Of a stretch of 64,000 nt of DNA, positions 36,095-44,073 are shown piece by piece. The DNA comes from Thalassobius sp049116315. Lineage in GTDB: Bacteria > Pseudomonadota > Alphaproteobacteria > Rhodobacterales > Rhodobacteraceae. Where the stretch lies: positions 1 through 64,000 of the forward strand of contig JAGDZD010000003.1 in NCBI GenBank assembly GCA_049116315.1. The letters are read 5' to 3'. A program made the translations under genes and the position numbers. Under the pieces are notes generated by a model. It was not told where the DNA came from. It made no database searches and worked only from the letters and a program-made list of their open reading frames with translations. Position 1 is the first letter of the stretch. Each line of letters opens with the position of its first letter.

Positions 36095-37140
36095 GCCTTT
36101 ACCCCCAGCCGGGTGCCCACACCCTGACGGTTCTGCAATGCACGCCACCAATCTTCGTTGGCCAAATACCAGTCGACCGTCTTCTCCAGACCTTGTTCGA
36201 CCGTTACCGACGGTCGCCAGCCCAGTTCCGTGCGAATACGGCTTGGATCAATCGCATAGCGGGCGTCATGTCCCGGCCGATCTGCGACGAAGGTGATCTG
36301 ATCGGCATAATTGCCTTCGGCTTTGGGCCGTTTTTGGTCAAGGATCGCACAGATGGATTGGACAAGGTCCAAGTTGGTGCGTTCGTTTTCGCCACCGATG
36401 TTATAGCTGCGCCCAATATCCCCCTTTTCGGCGACAAGCAGCAGCGCGTCGGCATGGTCTTCGACAAACAGCCAATCGCGGATATTTGCGCCACTGCCAT
36501 AAATGGGCAGTTCTTTGCCCGCCAAGGCATTCAAAATCACAACCGGCACCAGCTTTTCAGGGAAATGATAGGGGCCATAGTTGTTCGAGCAGTTGGTCAA
36601 CACAACCGGCAAACCATAGGTTTCATGCCACGCCCGCACCAAGTGATCCGAACTGGCCTTAGACGCAGAATACGGGGAGCGGGGGTCATAGGGGGTGTCT
36701 TCGGTGAATTGCACCGCGGGATCGTCTGGCAGAGAACCAAACACCTCGTCGGTGGAGATGTGATGAAATCTGAACCCATCCGGTTTGCCCTGTTCCACCC
36801 AATATTTGCGAGCGGCTTCGAGCATGTTGAATGTGCCGGTGATATTGGTTTCTACAAAGTCACCCGGCCCATCGATCGAACGATCGACATGGCTTTCGGC
36901 GGCCAGATGCATCACCACATCTGGTTTATGGGTGTTGAACACGCGATCCAGGGTCTGGCGATCCCGAATGTCGACATGTTCAAACGCATATAGCGGGCTG
37001 TCCGCCACAGAGGCGACATTATCCAAACACGCCGCATAGGTCAGCGCGTCGAGGTTGATCACCTCGTGTCCCCGCTCGATTGCGAGACGAACAACCGCGG
37101 ATCCGATAAAGCCTGCGCCACCCGTTACCAAAAGCTTCAT
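36091..37140 (-). CDS. rfbB: dTDP-glucose 4,6-dehydratase
   Basis: A 349-aa NAD-dependent extended SDR enzyme, second step of dTDP-L-rhamnose synthesis. The Rossmann loop is VTGGAGFIGSAVVRL, the active-site region STDEVFGSLPDD has the catalytic Thr-Asp-Glu, and YSASKASSDHLVRAW contains YxxxK. NCSNNYGPYHFPEKLVP is diagnostic for RmlB. It begins 3 bases after the rfbC stop. Confidence 0.95.
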   Translation of the reverse strand: MKLLVTGGAGFIGSAVVRLAIERGHEVINLDALTYAACLDNVASVADSPLYAFEHVDIRDRQTLDRVFNTHKPDVVMHLAAESHVDRSIDGPGDFVETNITGTFNMLEAARKYWVEQGKPDGFRFHHISTDEVFGSLPDDPAVQFTEDTPYDPRSPYSASKASSDHLVRAWHETYGLPVVLTNCSNNYGPYHFPEKLVPVVILNALAGKELPIYGSGANIRDWLFVEDHADALLLVAEKGDIGRSYNIGGENERTNLDLVQSICAILDQKRPKAEGNYADQITFVADRPGHDARYAIDPSRIRTELGWRPSVTVEQGLEKTVDWYLANEDWWRALQNRQGVGTRLGVKA

Positions 37141-37143
37141 GGG

Positions 37144-37704
37144 TTAATCCTTGATAACAAAGGGAGAGTTGAAAGCGGAAAACGGGTCGGCCTGCGCATC
37201 TTTTTCGGAAATAATCGGGGTGGCTTGCGCGCTGGGCCAGTCGATGCCGCAGCTGTCCCATTTGACCGCGCCATCACACTCGGGCGCGTAATGGTCGGTG
37301 CATTTGTAGATGATTTCGCTGTCTGGTTCGAGCGTCATGAACCCATGCAAAAACCCTGCTGGAATCCAGAGTTGTTTCGCATTGTCGAATGACAACTCTT
37401 TCCCAAACCAATCGCCATAGGTCGCTGACCCAACCCGAATATCAACAGCCACATCAAAGATGCGGCCTCGACCACATCGCACCAGCTTGCCCTGTGCATG
37501 GGGCGGCGCTTGAAAGTGGAGCCCGCGCACGGTGCCCACTTCGGTTGAAAGCGAATGATTGTCTTGGACAAACTCGGGCAGGTGGATGCCCTGAGTTTCC
37601 AGCGAAGCGCGGTTCCAACTTTCGGAAAAGAACCCACGATGATCCCCAAAACGGCGTGGTGTGATCACCAACAGGTCAGGGATGGGGGTTGTTTCGACTT
37701 GCAT
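37144..37704 (-). CDS. rfbC: dTDP-4-dehydrorhamnose 3,5-epimerase
   Basis: A 186-aa cupin-fold epimerase, third step of dTDP-L-rhamnose synthesis. Signatures are GDHRGFFSESWN, FVQDNHSLSTEVGTVRGLHFQ with the catalytic His, GRIFDVAVDIRVGS and FLHGFMTLEPDSEIIYKCTDHYAPE. It is the first gene of the minus-strand operon rfbC-rfbB-rfbD-rfbA, which contains the whole four-step pathway. The promoter should lie just above 37704. Confidence 0.95.
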   Translation of the reverse strand: MQVETTPIPDLLVITPRRFGDHRGFFSESWNRASLETQGIHLPEFVQDNHSLSTEVGTVRGLHFQAPPHAQGKLVRCGRGRIFDVAVDIRVGSATYGDWFGKELSFDNAKQLWIPAGFLHGFMTLEPDSEIIYKCTDHYAPECDGAVKWDSCGIDWPSAQATPIISEKDAQADPFSAFNSPFVIKD

Positions 37705-37955
37705 CTATCGGCTCCACAGAGATCGCATTCAGTTTGTGATCAGAGTTTAAAACCGCAAACGGTCGAAAGAGGCGATGGTACCGGCTCATCTGATTGTTTT
37801 GATTATGCGAAGCGCGGTCAGTGATGCAAGCATCGCGTTTAAAAACCGTCGTTTTTGTTACGCTCAATCTCCGCACGAGTGATCAAGATGGTAGCGGTTC
37901 CAAAAACCTATGGCAAAACGTTTTGGGATTTGGAAGATTTTTGTCGTGATAGGGC

Positions 37956-38129
37956 ATGATCATCGGATATGCTCGCGTTTCAACCACAGACAAAAATCTT
38001 GACGCTCAGACTGACGCGCTAACGACAGCGGGCGCAAAGCGTTTGTTCTCTGAGAGAGTAAGCGGAGCCAAGGCGGAACGTCCAGAGCAGGATGAGATGG
38101 TGGATCAGCTTCCCAATGCTTGCAGCTGA
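37956..38129 (+). pseudogene. Truncated serine recombinase (resolvase/invertase) N-terminus
   Basis: A 57-codon frame starts MIIGYARVSTTDKNLDAQ and continues with LTTAGAKRLFSERVSGAKAE, the start of the resolvase/DNA-invertase catalytic domain with the nucleophilic Ser in ARVST. After DEMVDQL the similarity ends abruptly and a stop follows within six codons. Full-length relatives have about 180-200 residues, so the rest of the catalytic domain and the helix-turn-helix are missing. It is a remnant of a mobile element or invertible region. Confidence 0.8.
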
Positions 38130-38147
38130 GGATCGCTTCGACTCCTG

Positions 38148-38504
38148 CTATTTCCAGGGGTCCGCGAAAAAAGTATCTCGATTATATGCAACGCCTGTTT
38201 CATTTGGATATGCGTATCTAGTCCTATCGCCATGGTTTTTGTTCGGGAAAGTCTCAAAGCCTTCGGACGAGTGGAAGGTATGGCCCAATCCGCTATCTAG
38301 AAGCTCGCCTGAATGTGGCATCCCTCCGACACGCCCAAGGCTGGAATACAGAGGATAGAGATCAGTTCCTCCTCCAACAAGAACCGAGAACCTTGGGAAA
38401 GTAACATGCTCGTTGTCGCCATGTTCATTTTGAATAAGTACCGGTCCACTGGGTACGTGAAACAATAGGGTTCGTGTGGCCCCGTCTTTTCGCTCCGGAG
38501 GCAC
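38148..38504 (-). CDS. Unidentified open frame, possibly a gene remnant
   Basis: A 118-codon frame (GTG start) with plausible protein composition (RTLLFHVPSGPVLIQNE, FPRFSVLVGGGTDLYPLY). The same frame is open up to 38603 without an ATG, so this may be the 3' part of a longer, decayed gene. I recognise no domain and see no ribosome site. It lies inside the accessory scar next to the truncated recombinase. Confidence 0.25.
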   Translation of the reverse strand: MPPERKDGATRTLLFHVPSGPVLIQNEHGDNEHVTFPRFSVLVGGGTDLYPLYSSLGRVGGMPHSGELLDSGLGHTFHSSEGFETFPNKNHGDRTRYAYPNETGVAYNRDTFFADPWK

Positions 38505-38777
38505 CCCGGAGAGCGAGTTTTCAATTTCTGATGGCCATTGTACCTGAATAAATCGGTCACTGCCGGGAACGCCGGTGGTGTAATTGGTGCGACAATGAAC
38601 GGCCTAGTTTCAACGGGCGAAACCAAACTCGGTGGCAATTCGCAGGCGGCGGCGTTTTGGGTGAACGCGGGGTTGCTGGTACGGATAATGCCGAAAGCAT
38701 TGCCGCACCTCTTATTATATATTCATCTATTTCTTAAGCCGACAAAGAAAACGGTCATTTGAAACATGAACAAGACA

Positions 38778-39084
38778 TCACACAAACGGTGATCTAGTGT
38801 CGCCAATTATCGCGTCTACCACGTTTGAAATCTCACTTTTTGGGCAGTACTTTTCTAACCAGATTTGTGCAAGCGGATCATCTAGATCCGAGTACTCTCC
38901 TTCTACACATATTCGTAGCAAGACTATTGCCGTACTCAACTTCCCGTAGTCAGGTCCAAACTTTTTCCTATAGTCTTGACGATAGTTTTCCAAAAAATTG
39001 AAAATGGTCCGAGATTCTTCCGGAGAGAAGTCCCTGCCCCCCCTTGGCTGCTTCGAAGATTGCGAAAATATCCGGCGTGTTCAT
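38778..39084 (-). pseudogene. Unidentified gene broken by a 7-G homopolymer frameshift
   Basis: The ATG at 39084 opens a frame MNTPDIFAIFEAAKGG that runs into a run of seven Gs (39037-39043 on this strand) and then soon stops. If one G is removed, the frame continues RDFSPEESRTIFNFLENY to a stop at 38778, giving a coherent protein of 101 residues rich in charged residues. The ATG overlaps the stop of the preceding remnant (TGATG). Function unknown. The shift could be decay, phase variation or a sequencing error. Confidence 0.5.
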
Positions 39085-39570
39085 CAAGGTTTGCGCCAAA
39101 AGAGCACTTCACTTGGAGAAACATATTTGAAGTCGCCTGCAATCGCCTCAAAATCCTTCGGTACTGTTTCGTGTCGCGTTATCATTATCCATCTTGCTGT
39201 CTGCCAACCTAGAGTTGGTTGCGTAATTGCAAATGAACAGCTCAGAAATTTCCTGGGCCGCTTCTCATAAAATTTGAGGCCCATCCGACGGTTCTAATGT
39301 CCGTGACTTTATGTTTGGGATCAATGCCCTTTGACTTCAGATAGTTGTAAACAAAAATGTCGATTATTGCAGTTTGGAACTCTACGTCATCATCGGACAT
39401 GTCACGGAAATCAAAGGTGTTCTCGAGAACTGCTGAGACTTCCGCGGTGGCGTACGCTTGCCGAACTATGTCTTTCATGACAACGTCCGGTAAGCCAACT
39501 CTCTGCGCCCACTCGTCTTAAGCGATACTAAGCATTGGTTTGCTTCCATCTTATCAAGCAGTTCCATCAT
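39084..39570 (-). pseudogene. Unidentified gene fragmented by two apparent single-base shifts
   Basis: Three successive frames join into one sensible protein of about 162 residues if one base is added twice. MMELLDKMEANQCLVSLK leads into EWAQRVGLPDVVMKDIVRQA near 39515, and IRTVGWASNF leads into YEKRPRKFLSCSFAI at the four-T run near 39269-39272. It ends PSEVLFWRKP at 39084. Taken separately the pieces overlap by up to 43 bases out of frame, which is unusual for real neighbouring genes. No family recognised. With the next gene it looks like a decayed two-gene unit. Confidence 0.45.
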
Positions 39571-39865
39571 TTTTCAAAAGTGTAAATAAAATTGGTCATA
39601 TATTGGTGTTGCGCCGATCTTGATCACCGCCAAAAGCAGAGGTCAGTCGGCATGAATGCGACCTTGAGTTCTTCGCTTCAATCATCTCCCTCAGAAACCG
39701 AGCCCAGAGGTCGAGCCAAGGGGGCAAAACTCACAAGTGTAATGTTTCAAATTGTTCGTTTAGAGGTTAACACAACTTGTCACCCACGCTGCCAACATAG
39801 AGCTGGCTGCTGAGCCACCACGCACAAGCCAGCTTGCTGCACAGACCAAACAAGGAATTCGACAC

Positions 39866-41272
39866 ATGAGCACCAGTGAAATCGGCCTGATTGGCCTAGG
39901 GACTATGGGATCTGCCCTAGCGCTGAATATCGCCGAAAAAGGCTTTGATATTGCCGTGTGGAACCGCACAAGTTCCGTCACTCAGGCCTTCGCGGCCAAT
40001 GCCGGAGACTTGGCCTCCAAGATCACGCCAACCGAAACACTCGAGGCGTTTGTGAATGCTCTGGCCAAACCGCGTGCCATCATTTTGATGGTGCCCGCCG
40101 GTCAGCCCGTGGACGATCAAATCGAAGCGCTCCGCAGCTTGCTTGATCCCGAAGACCTGATCATTGATGCCGGCAACGCCAATTTCCACGACACCAACCG
40201 CCGGATGCGGAGTTTGACCACACCGTTTCTTGGGATTGGTGTTTCGGGCGGCGAAGAAGGCGCCCGGTTTGGCCCGGCCATCATGGGGGGTGGCCCCAAA
40301 GAGCATTGGGATCGTGTGGCCCATATCCTGACAGCCATCTCGGCCAAATTTGGCGACAGCGCCTGTGCGGATTGGATGGGCGAAGAAGGATCGGGACATT
40401 TCGTCAAAGCGGTTCACAATGGCATCGAATATGCTGACATGCAGCTGATTGCAGAAACCTATGGGTTGCTGCGCGACGGTCTGGGCATGACTGCGGCAGA
40501 CATCGGCGCCGTGTTTGATCGTTGGAACGAAGGCCCGTTGCAGTCTTATCTGGTTGAGATTTCCGGGGCCGTGGCCGGGACAACCGATGCGGCAACAAAT
40601 GGCCCGCTTTTGGATGTGATTGCTGATGCGGCGGGGCAAAAAGGCACCGGGCGCTGGACCGCCATCGAAGCGCAACATCTTGCCGCGCCGATCCCAGTGA
40701 TCGAAGCGGCGGTTGTGGCACGCAACATTTCATCTCGTCGTGAAGAACGCGCGGCACTGGAAGATCTTTACGGAGCCGCCCCTGAAGCGATTGCGGCCGA
40801 AGATTTGCCGCAGGATGTGTTGGAGCAGGCGCTGATCTGCGGAAAAATCCTCTGTTACGACCAAGGGTTCCGGATGATGACGGCGGCGTCTGAAAGCTTT
40901 GGCTGGGCGCTGCGTGGCCCGGATATTGCGCGGGTTTGGCGCGAGGGCTGTATTATCCGCTCGGCAATGCTGGATGATATGGCTGGGGCTTTGGCCGAAG
41001 ATGAAAAGCGCAGCTTGATGGCCGCGCCGTATTTCTCGGATCGGATCAAGGAAACCCACCAAGCGCTGCGCAAAGTGGTGGCGATTGCCGCAACACACGG
41101 CATCGCCGTACCGGCTCATGCCTCGGCGCTGGCTTATTTTGATGCGATGCGCACCGGCCGCGGCACTGCCAATATGATCCAAGGACAGCGCGACTATTTT
41201 GGTCGCCATGGCTTTGTGCGCTTGGATGATGAAACCTCAGATCAACATGGTCCTTGGGCTGACGAAGCTTAA
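39866..41272 (+). CDS. gndA: 6-phosphogluconate dehydrogenase (decarboxylating)
   Basis: A 468-aa cytoplasmic enzyme that oxidises 6-phosphogluconate to ribulose-5-phosphate with CO2 release. The Rossmann motif is GLIGLGTMGSALALNIAEKGFDIAVWNRT. FLGIGVSGGEEGARFGPAIMGGG and GHFVKAVHNGIEYADMQLIAE carry the substrate-binding and catalytic Lys and Asn residues. The length equals that of dimeric, NADP-linked enzymes. The gene stands alone after the accessory scar and is followed by a long hairpin. Confidence 0.95.
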   Translation: MSTSEIGLIGLGTMGSALALNIAEKGFDIAVWNRTSSVTQAFAANAGDLASKITPTETLEAFVNALAKPRAIILMVPAGQPVDDQIEALRSLLDPEDLIIDAGNANFHDTNRRMRSLTTPFLGIGVSGGEEGARFGPAIMGGGPKEHWDRVAHILTAISAKFGDSACADWMGEEGSGHFVKAVHNGIEYADMQLIAETYGLLRDGLGMTAADIGAVFDRWNEGPLQSYLVEISGAVAGTTDAATNGPLLDVIADAAGQKGTGRWTAIEAQHLAAPIPVIEAAVVARNISSRREERAALEDLYGAAPEAIAAEDLPQDVLEQALICGKILCYDQGFRMMTAASESFGWALRGPDIARVWREGCIIRSAMLDDMAGALAEDEKRSLMAAPYFSDRIKETHQALRKVVAIAATHGIAVPAHASALAYFDAMRTGRGTANMIQGQRDYFGRHGFVRLDDETSDQHGPWADEA

Positions 41273-41290
41273 GTCGATTCTGTGTTCCCG

Positions 41291-41321
41291 CACCAAGGCC
41301 GCCGCAAGATCGGCCTTGGTG
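41291..41321 (+). terminator. Hairpin downstream of gnd
   Basis: CACCAAGGCCG and CGGCCTTGGTG form an 11-bp perfect stem around a 9-base loop, 19 bases after the stop. It lacks a T-run (TAAAGC follows) but position and stability support termination. Confidence 0.6.
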
Positions 41322-41536
41322 TAAAGCGGCGCGCTTGGTTTTAACCAAGTTGAAACGGCCACACTATTTGATGACTTTTCCTGTCATCTTTTCTTCAAAT
41401 TGAACGTATAAGTTGCTGTGCTAAGGGTGTGACCTTGCGCTAGGGTTGCGCGATGTTTTGCGCATTTTTGGGGGCCGGTTTGCAAATCGGACAATTTTCC
41501 CTATATTCATTCTAAATTAGAAACGAGCAGCTAAGA

Positions 41537-42028
41537 ATGACCGAATTGCTAACGACGTTGTGGGGCAACATCGTTGAACCTTTGTTTCAACGGCCCAAGA
41601 AATTGCAAGTGGCGGCCCTGTGCCACCGCGGGCATGGTGATGACGTCGAAATTTTGCTGATTACCAGCCGAGACACCGGGCGTTGGATTATCCCCAAAGG
41701 ATGGCCCATTCGTGGAATGGAGCTGTCGCAGGCTGCCTTGCAAGAAGCCTGGGAAGAAGCGGGGGTTCACAATAGCGTCGCTCTGTCCGATCCGATTGGC
41801 ATCTATGGGTATGACAAACGATTGAACCCAGAGTTTGCGGTTCCGGTCGAAACCCATGTTTTTGCGATCCAAGTGTCGGAACTGGCGGATGACTACCCCG
41901 AAGTGGATCAACGCAAGCGGATGTGGATTGCCCCAAGTAAAGCCGCTGATTTGGTTGATGAAGACGAGCTAAAACAGCTTTTGCGTGATTTCTCTGTGAA
42001 TACGGTTCGGGTCAACGCGCACGGTTGA
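41537..42028 (+). CDS. NUDIX hydrolase
   Basis: A 163-aa cytoplasmic NUDIX protein. The Nudix box is visible as KGWPIRGMELSQAALQEAWEEAGV; Gln replaces the usual Arg of REUXEE, as in several diphosphoinositol-polyphosphate-type relatives. WIIPKGW before the box is typical of that group. It hydrolyses a nucleoside-diphosphate-linked or polyphosphate substrate that cannot be read from the sequence. The phosphate permease gene starts 57 bases downstream on the same strand, and a link to phosphate metabolism is plausible. Confidence 0.87.
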   Translation: MTELLTTLWGNIVEPLFQRPKKLQVAALCHRGHGDDVEILLITSRDTGRWIIPKGWPIRGMELSQAALQEAWEEAGVHNSVALSDPIGIYGYDKRLNPEFAVPVETHVFAIQVSELADDYPEVDQRKRMWIAPSKAADLVDEDELKQLLRDFSVNTVRVNAHG

Positions 42029-42084
42029 TGTTTTGGCCCGATATGTCTAGCTTCCGGCAATCTTAATGTCGGGGGGAACGACAG

Positions 42085-43572
42085 TTGGCTAAATCTAAAA
42101 ATGGCGATCAGCGTCACCTAGAGACCCTTGATCGGGATCTGGCACGATATTCAAACCTTGAACTGGCAACGGCCTATGTCGGGCGCCCCATGGTGGGGCC
42201 GGGCATTGCATTGGTCTTTGTTGTGTTTGCAGCGCTTGCTGCTGCGATGCTGTTTGACCAAGCAAACAACGTTGTGATTGTGGTTATTGCCGCCGGCCTT
42301 GGCGCGTATATGGCGCTGAACATCGGTGCAAATGACGTGGCAAACAATATGGGCCCCGCAGTTGGGGCCAAAGCCCTAACCATGGGGGGCGCCATTGCGA
42401 TTGCGGTCATCTTTGAAAGCGCAGGCGCATTGATTGCAGGCGGGGACGTTGTCTCAACCATCGCCAAAGGCATCATTGCCCCTGAAAGCATGGGCACTTC
42501 GACCACCTTTATCTGGGCCATGATGGCCGCGCTGTTTGCTGCGGCCTTGTGGGTCAACATGGCAACTTGGATTGGCGCTCCGGTATCCACAACCCATTCG
42601 GTTGTTGGCGGTGTGATGGGGGCAGGTATCGCTGCGGTCGGCTTTACGGCGGTCAATTGGCCAACGATGGGTAAGATTGCTGCCAGCTGGGTGATTTCAC
42701 CGATGCTGGGCGGTGTGATCGCAGCGGCGTTCCTGTGGCTGATCAAGTCGCGGATCATCTATCGCGATGACAAGATCAAAGCCGCGCGCACTTGGGTGCC
42801 TATTCTGGTGGGTATCATGGCTGGGGCTTTTGCAAGCTACTTGGCGCTGAAGGGGCTGAAAAAGATCATCAAGATCGACATTACCAGCGCACTGAGCATC
42901 GGTTTGGCCGTGGGCATTGCGGTGTGGTTGATCACTATTCCTGTGATCCGCAAGCAATCCGAGGGCATGGAAAACCGCAACAAATCGTTGAAGGTTTTGT
43001 TTGGGATCCCATTGGTTGTTTCCGCGGCCATGCTCAGCTTTGCGCATGGGGCAAACGATGTGGCCAACGCGGTTGGCCCGTTGGCGGCTATTGTGCAGGC
43101 CTCCAAATCCGGCAACTTTGTTGATGCAATCAGCATTCCCTTCTGGGTGATGGTGATCGGGGCTTTGGGCATTTCGTTTGGCCTGTTCCTGTTTGGCCCC
43201 AAATTGATCCGCATGGTCGGTGGCCAGATCACCAAACTGAACCCGATGCGTGCCTATTGCGTGGCCTTGTCTGCTGCGATCACTGTGATCGTTGCCAGCT
43301 GGCTGGGGCTTCCGGTGAGTTCGACGCATATTGCGGTTGGTGGTGTCTTTGGAGTTGGTTTCTTCCGTGAGTGGGACGCAGAGCGACGCATCAAGAAAGC
43401 GCGCCAAAGCCTACCCAATCGTCAAACCTATGCCGTTGAAGAGCGTCGCCGTCGCAAGCTTGTGCGCCGCTCGCACTTCCTGACAATCATTGCCGCCTGG
43501 GTCATCACCGTCCCTGCCGCTGCGATTTTGTCAGCGTTGATCTTTTTCGGGATCAGCGCGTTTCTGGCGTAA
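42085..43572 (+). CDS. Inorganic phosphate transporter, PiT family
   Basis: A 495-aa inner-membrane permease with about 11-12 hydrophobic segments. The duplicated PiT signature is present twice: GANDVANNMGPAVGAKAL near residue 73 and HGANDVANAVGPLAAIV near residue 328. The start is a TTG (42085) with GGGGGGAA seven bases upstream; no better ATG fits the N-terminus. It imports phosphate, usually with a cation. A strong terminator follows. Confidence 0.92.
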   Translation: MAKSKNGDQRHLETLDRDLARYSNLELATAYVGRPMVGPGIALVFVVFAALAAAMLFDQANNVVIVVIAAGLGAYMALNIGANDVANNMGPAVGAKALTMGGAIAIAVIFESAGALIAGGDVVSTIAKGIIAPESMGTSTTFIWAMMAALFAAALWVNMATWIGAPVSTTHSVVGGVMGAGIAAVGFTAVNWPTMGKIAASWVISPMLGGVIAAAFLWLIKSRIIYRDDKIKAARTWVPILVGIMAGAFASYLALKGLKKIIKIDITSALSIGLAVGIAVWLITIPVIRKQSEGMENRNKSLKVLFGIPLVVSAAMLSFAHGANDVANAVGPLAAIVQASKSGNFVDAISIPFWVMVIGALGISFGLFLFGPKLIRMVGGQITKLNPMRAYCVALSAAITVIVASWLGLPVSSTHIAVGGVFGVGFFREWDAERRIKKARQSLPNRQTYAVEERRRRKLVRRSHFLTIIAAWVITVPAAAILSALIFFGISAFLA

Positions 43573-43607
43573 CGCGATCCAGAAATAGGGCCATTGGCCC
43601 GATGGCG

Positions 43608-43640
43608 AAGACCCCGCAGATCCCCTGCGGGGTCTTTTGT
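43608..43640 (+). terminator. Intrinsic terminator of the phosphate permease gene
   Basis: AAGACCCCGCAG and CTGCGGGGTCTT form a 12-bp perfect stem with loop ATCCC, followed by TTGTATT. It is 35 bases after the stop codon. Confidence 0.85.
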
Positions 43641-43654
43641 ATTAGGGATCGCCT

Positions 43655-43903
43655 TTATTGGCCTGATCTGGCCACCGCGCGGTCGGCTTGATCCATGAGG
43701 TGGCGAATGTGGCGGGCAAAGGCATAGGTCGCTGGAATCGCAATCAGTGCACCGATCACGATGGACACCGTGGTTGAGGCCACAGGCGCCCCGACATAGC
43801 TGCCCAGCAACGAGGCAAAAAACACGTTTACAGCCATCGCACCCACCCCAAAGGGATAGAGCGCAATCGCAATCAGCCACGCGGGCCAGCGCCCACCAGT
43901 CAT
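43655..43903 (-). CDS. Small two-span membrane protein of the nor operon
   Basis: An 82-aa protein from the ATG at 43903 (MTGGRWPAWLIAIALYPFGVGAM), which overlaps the stop of the preceding small gene (ATGA). Two hydrophobic spans are predicted (about 8-30 and 40-62) with a charged cytoplasmic tail. I recognise no named family. As last gene after norCBQD it may take the role of NorE/NorF-like accessory proteins in nitric oxide reductase maturation; this is inference from position only. Confidence 0.7.
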   Translation of the reverse strand: MTGGRWPAWLIAIALYPFGVGAMAVNVFFASLLGSYVGAPVASTTVSIVIGALIAIPATYAFARHIRHLMDQADRAVARSGQ

Positions 43904-44073
43904 CGCGCCTTCACAATGCGATACACGCCGTACAGGGCTACGAACAACGCAATGCTGGCAAGGGCGAACCAAATCTCCGCGGTTGCGGACTGGGCTTGGG
44001 GGATGGGGCGATCATAGCTTGAGGCTGACAGAGGAGAGGCCAAAACTCCGAATATAAGGCAAAGACAACGCAT
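43900..44073 (-). CDS. Small single-span membrane protein of the nor operon
   Basis: A 57-aa protein starting with the ATG directly after the norD stop (TAA ATG) and ending in an ATGA overlap with the next gene. It has a signal-like N-terminus (MRCLCLIFGVLASPLSASSYD) and one membrane span (IWFALASIALFVALYGVYRIV) before a basic end. The tight coupling on both sides argues that it is real despite its size. NorF-like by size and position; the sequence does not let me confirm this. Confidence 0.72.
   Translation of the reverse strand: MRCLCLIFGVLASPLSASSYDRPIPQAQSATAEIWFALASIALFVALYGVYRIVKAR

Larger units (their letters stand above)
37705..39865. other. Accessory scar: low-density, lower-GC region with gene remnants
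   Basis: Between the rhamnose operon and gnd, this 2.2-kb stretch has no intact recognisable gene. It holds a truncated serine recombinase, an unidentified open frame at 38148-38504, and two minus-strand genes broken by apparent single-base shifts. A+T content is higher than in the neighbours. The parts 38640-38777 and 39571-39865 show nothing I can name. It looks like the remains of a mobile insertion, though no insertion-sequence ends or direct repeats were found. Confidence 0.6.

Noticed and set aside
34374..37704. A complete lipopolysaccharide or capsule cluster
   Set aside because: Only the four dTDP-rhamnose genes are present; no glycosyltransferase, flippase or polymerase lies on either side.
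38297..38638. Minus-strand frame of 113 codons in the scar
   Set aside because: It overlaps the more protein-like frame at 38148-38504 in another register and has no supporting signal.
39592..39813. Plus-strand frame of 73 codons before gnd
   Set aside because: No ribosome site, Ser/Arg-rich, no match to any family; more likely part of the scar.
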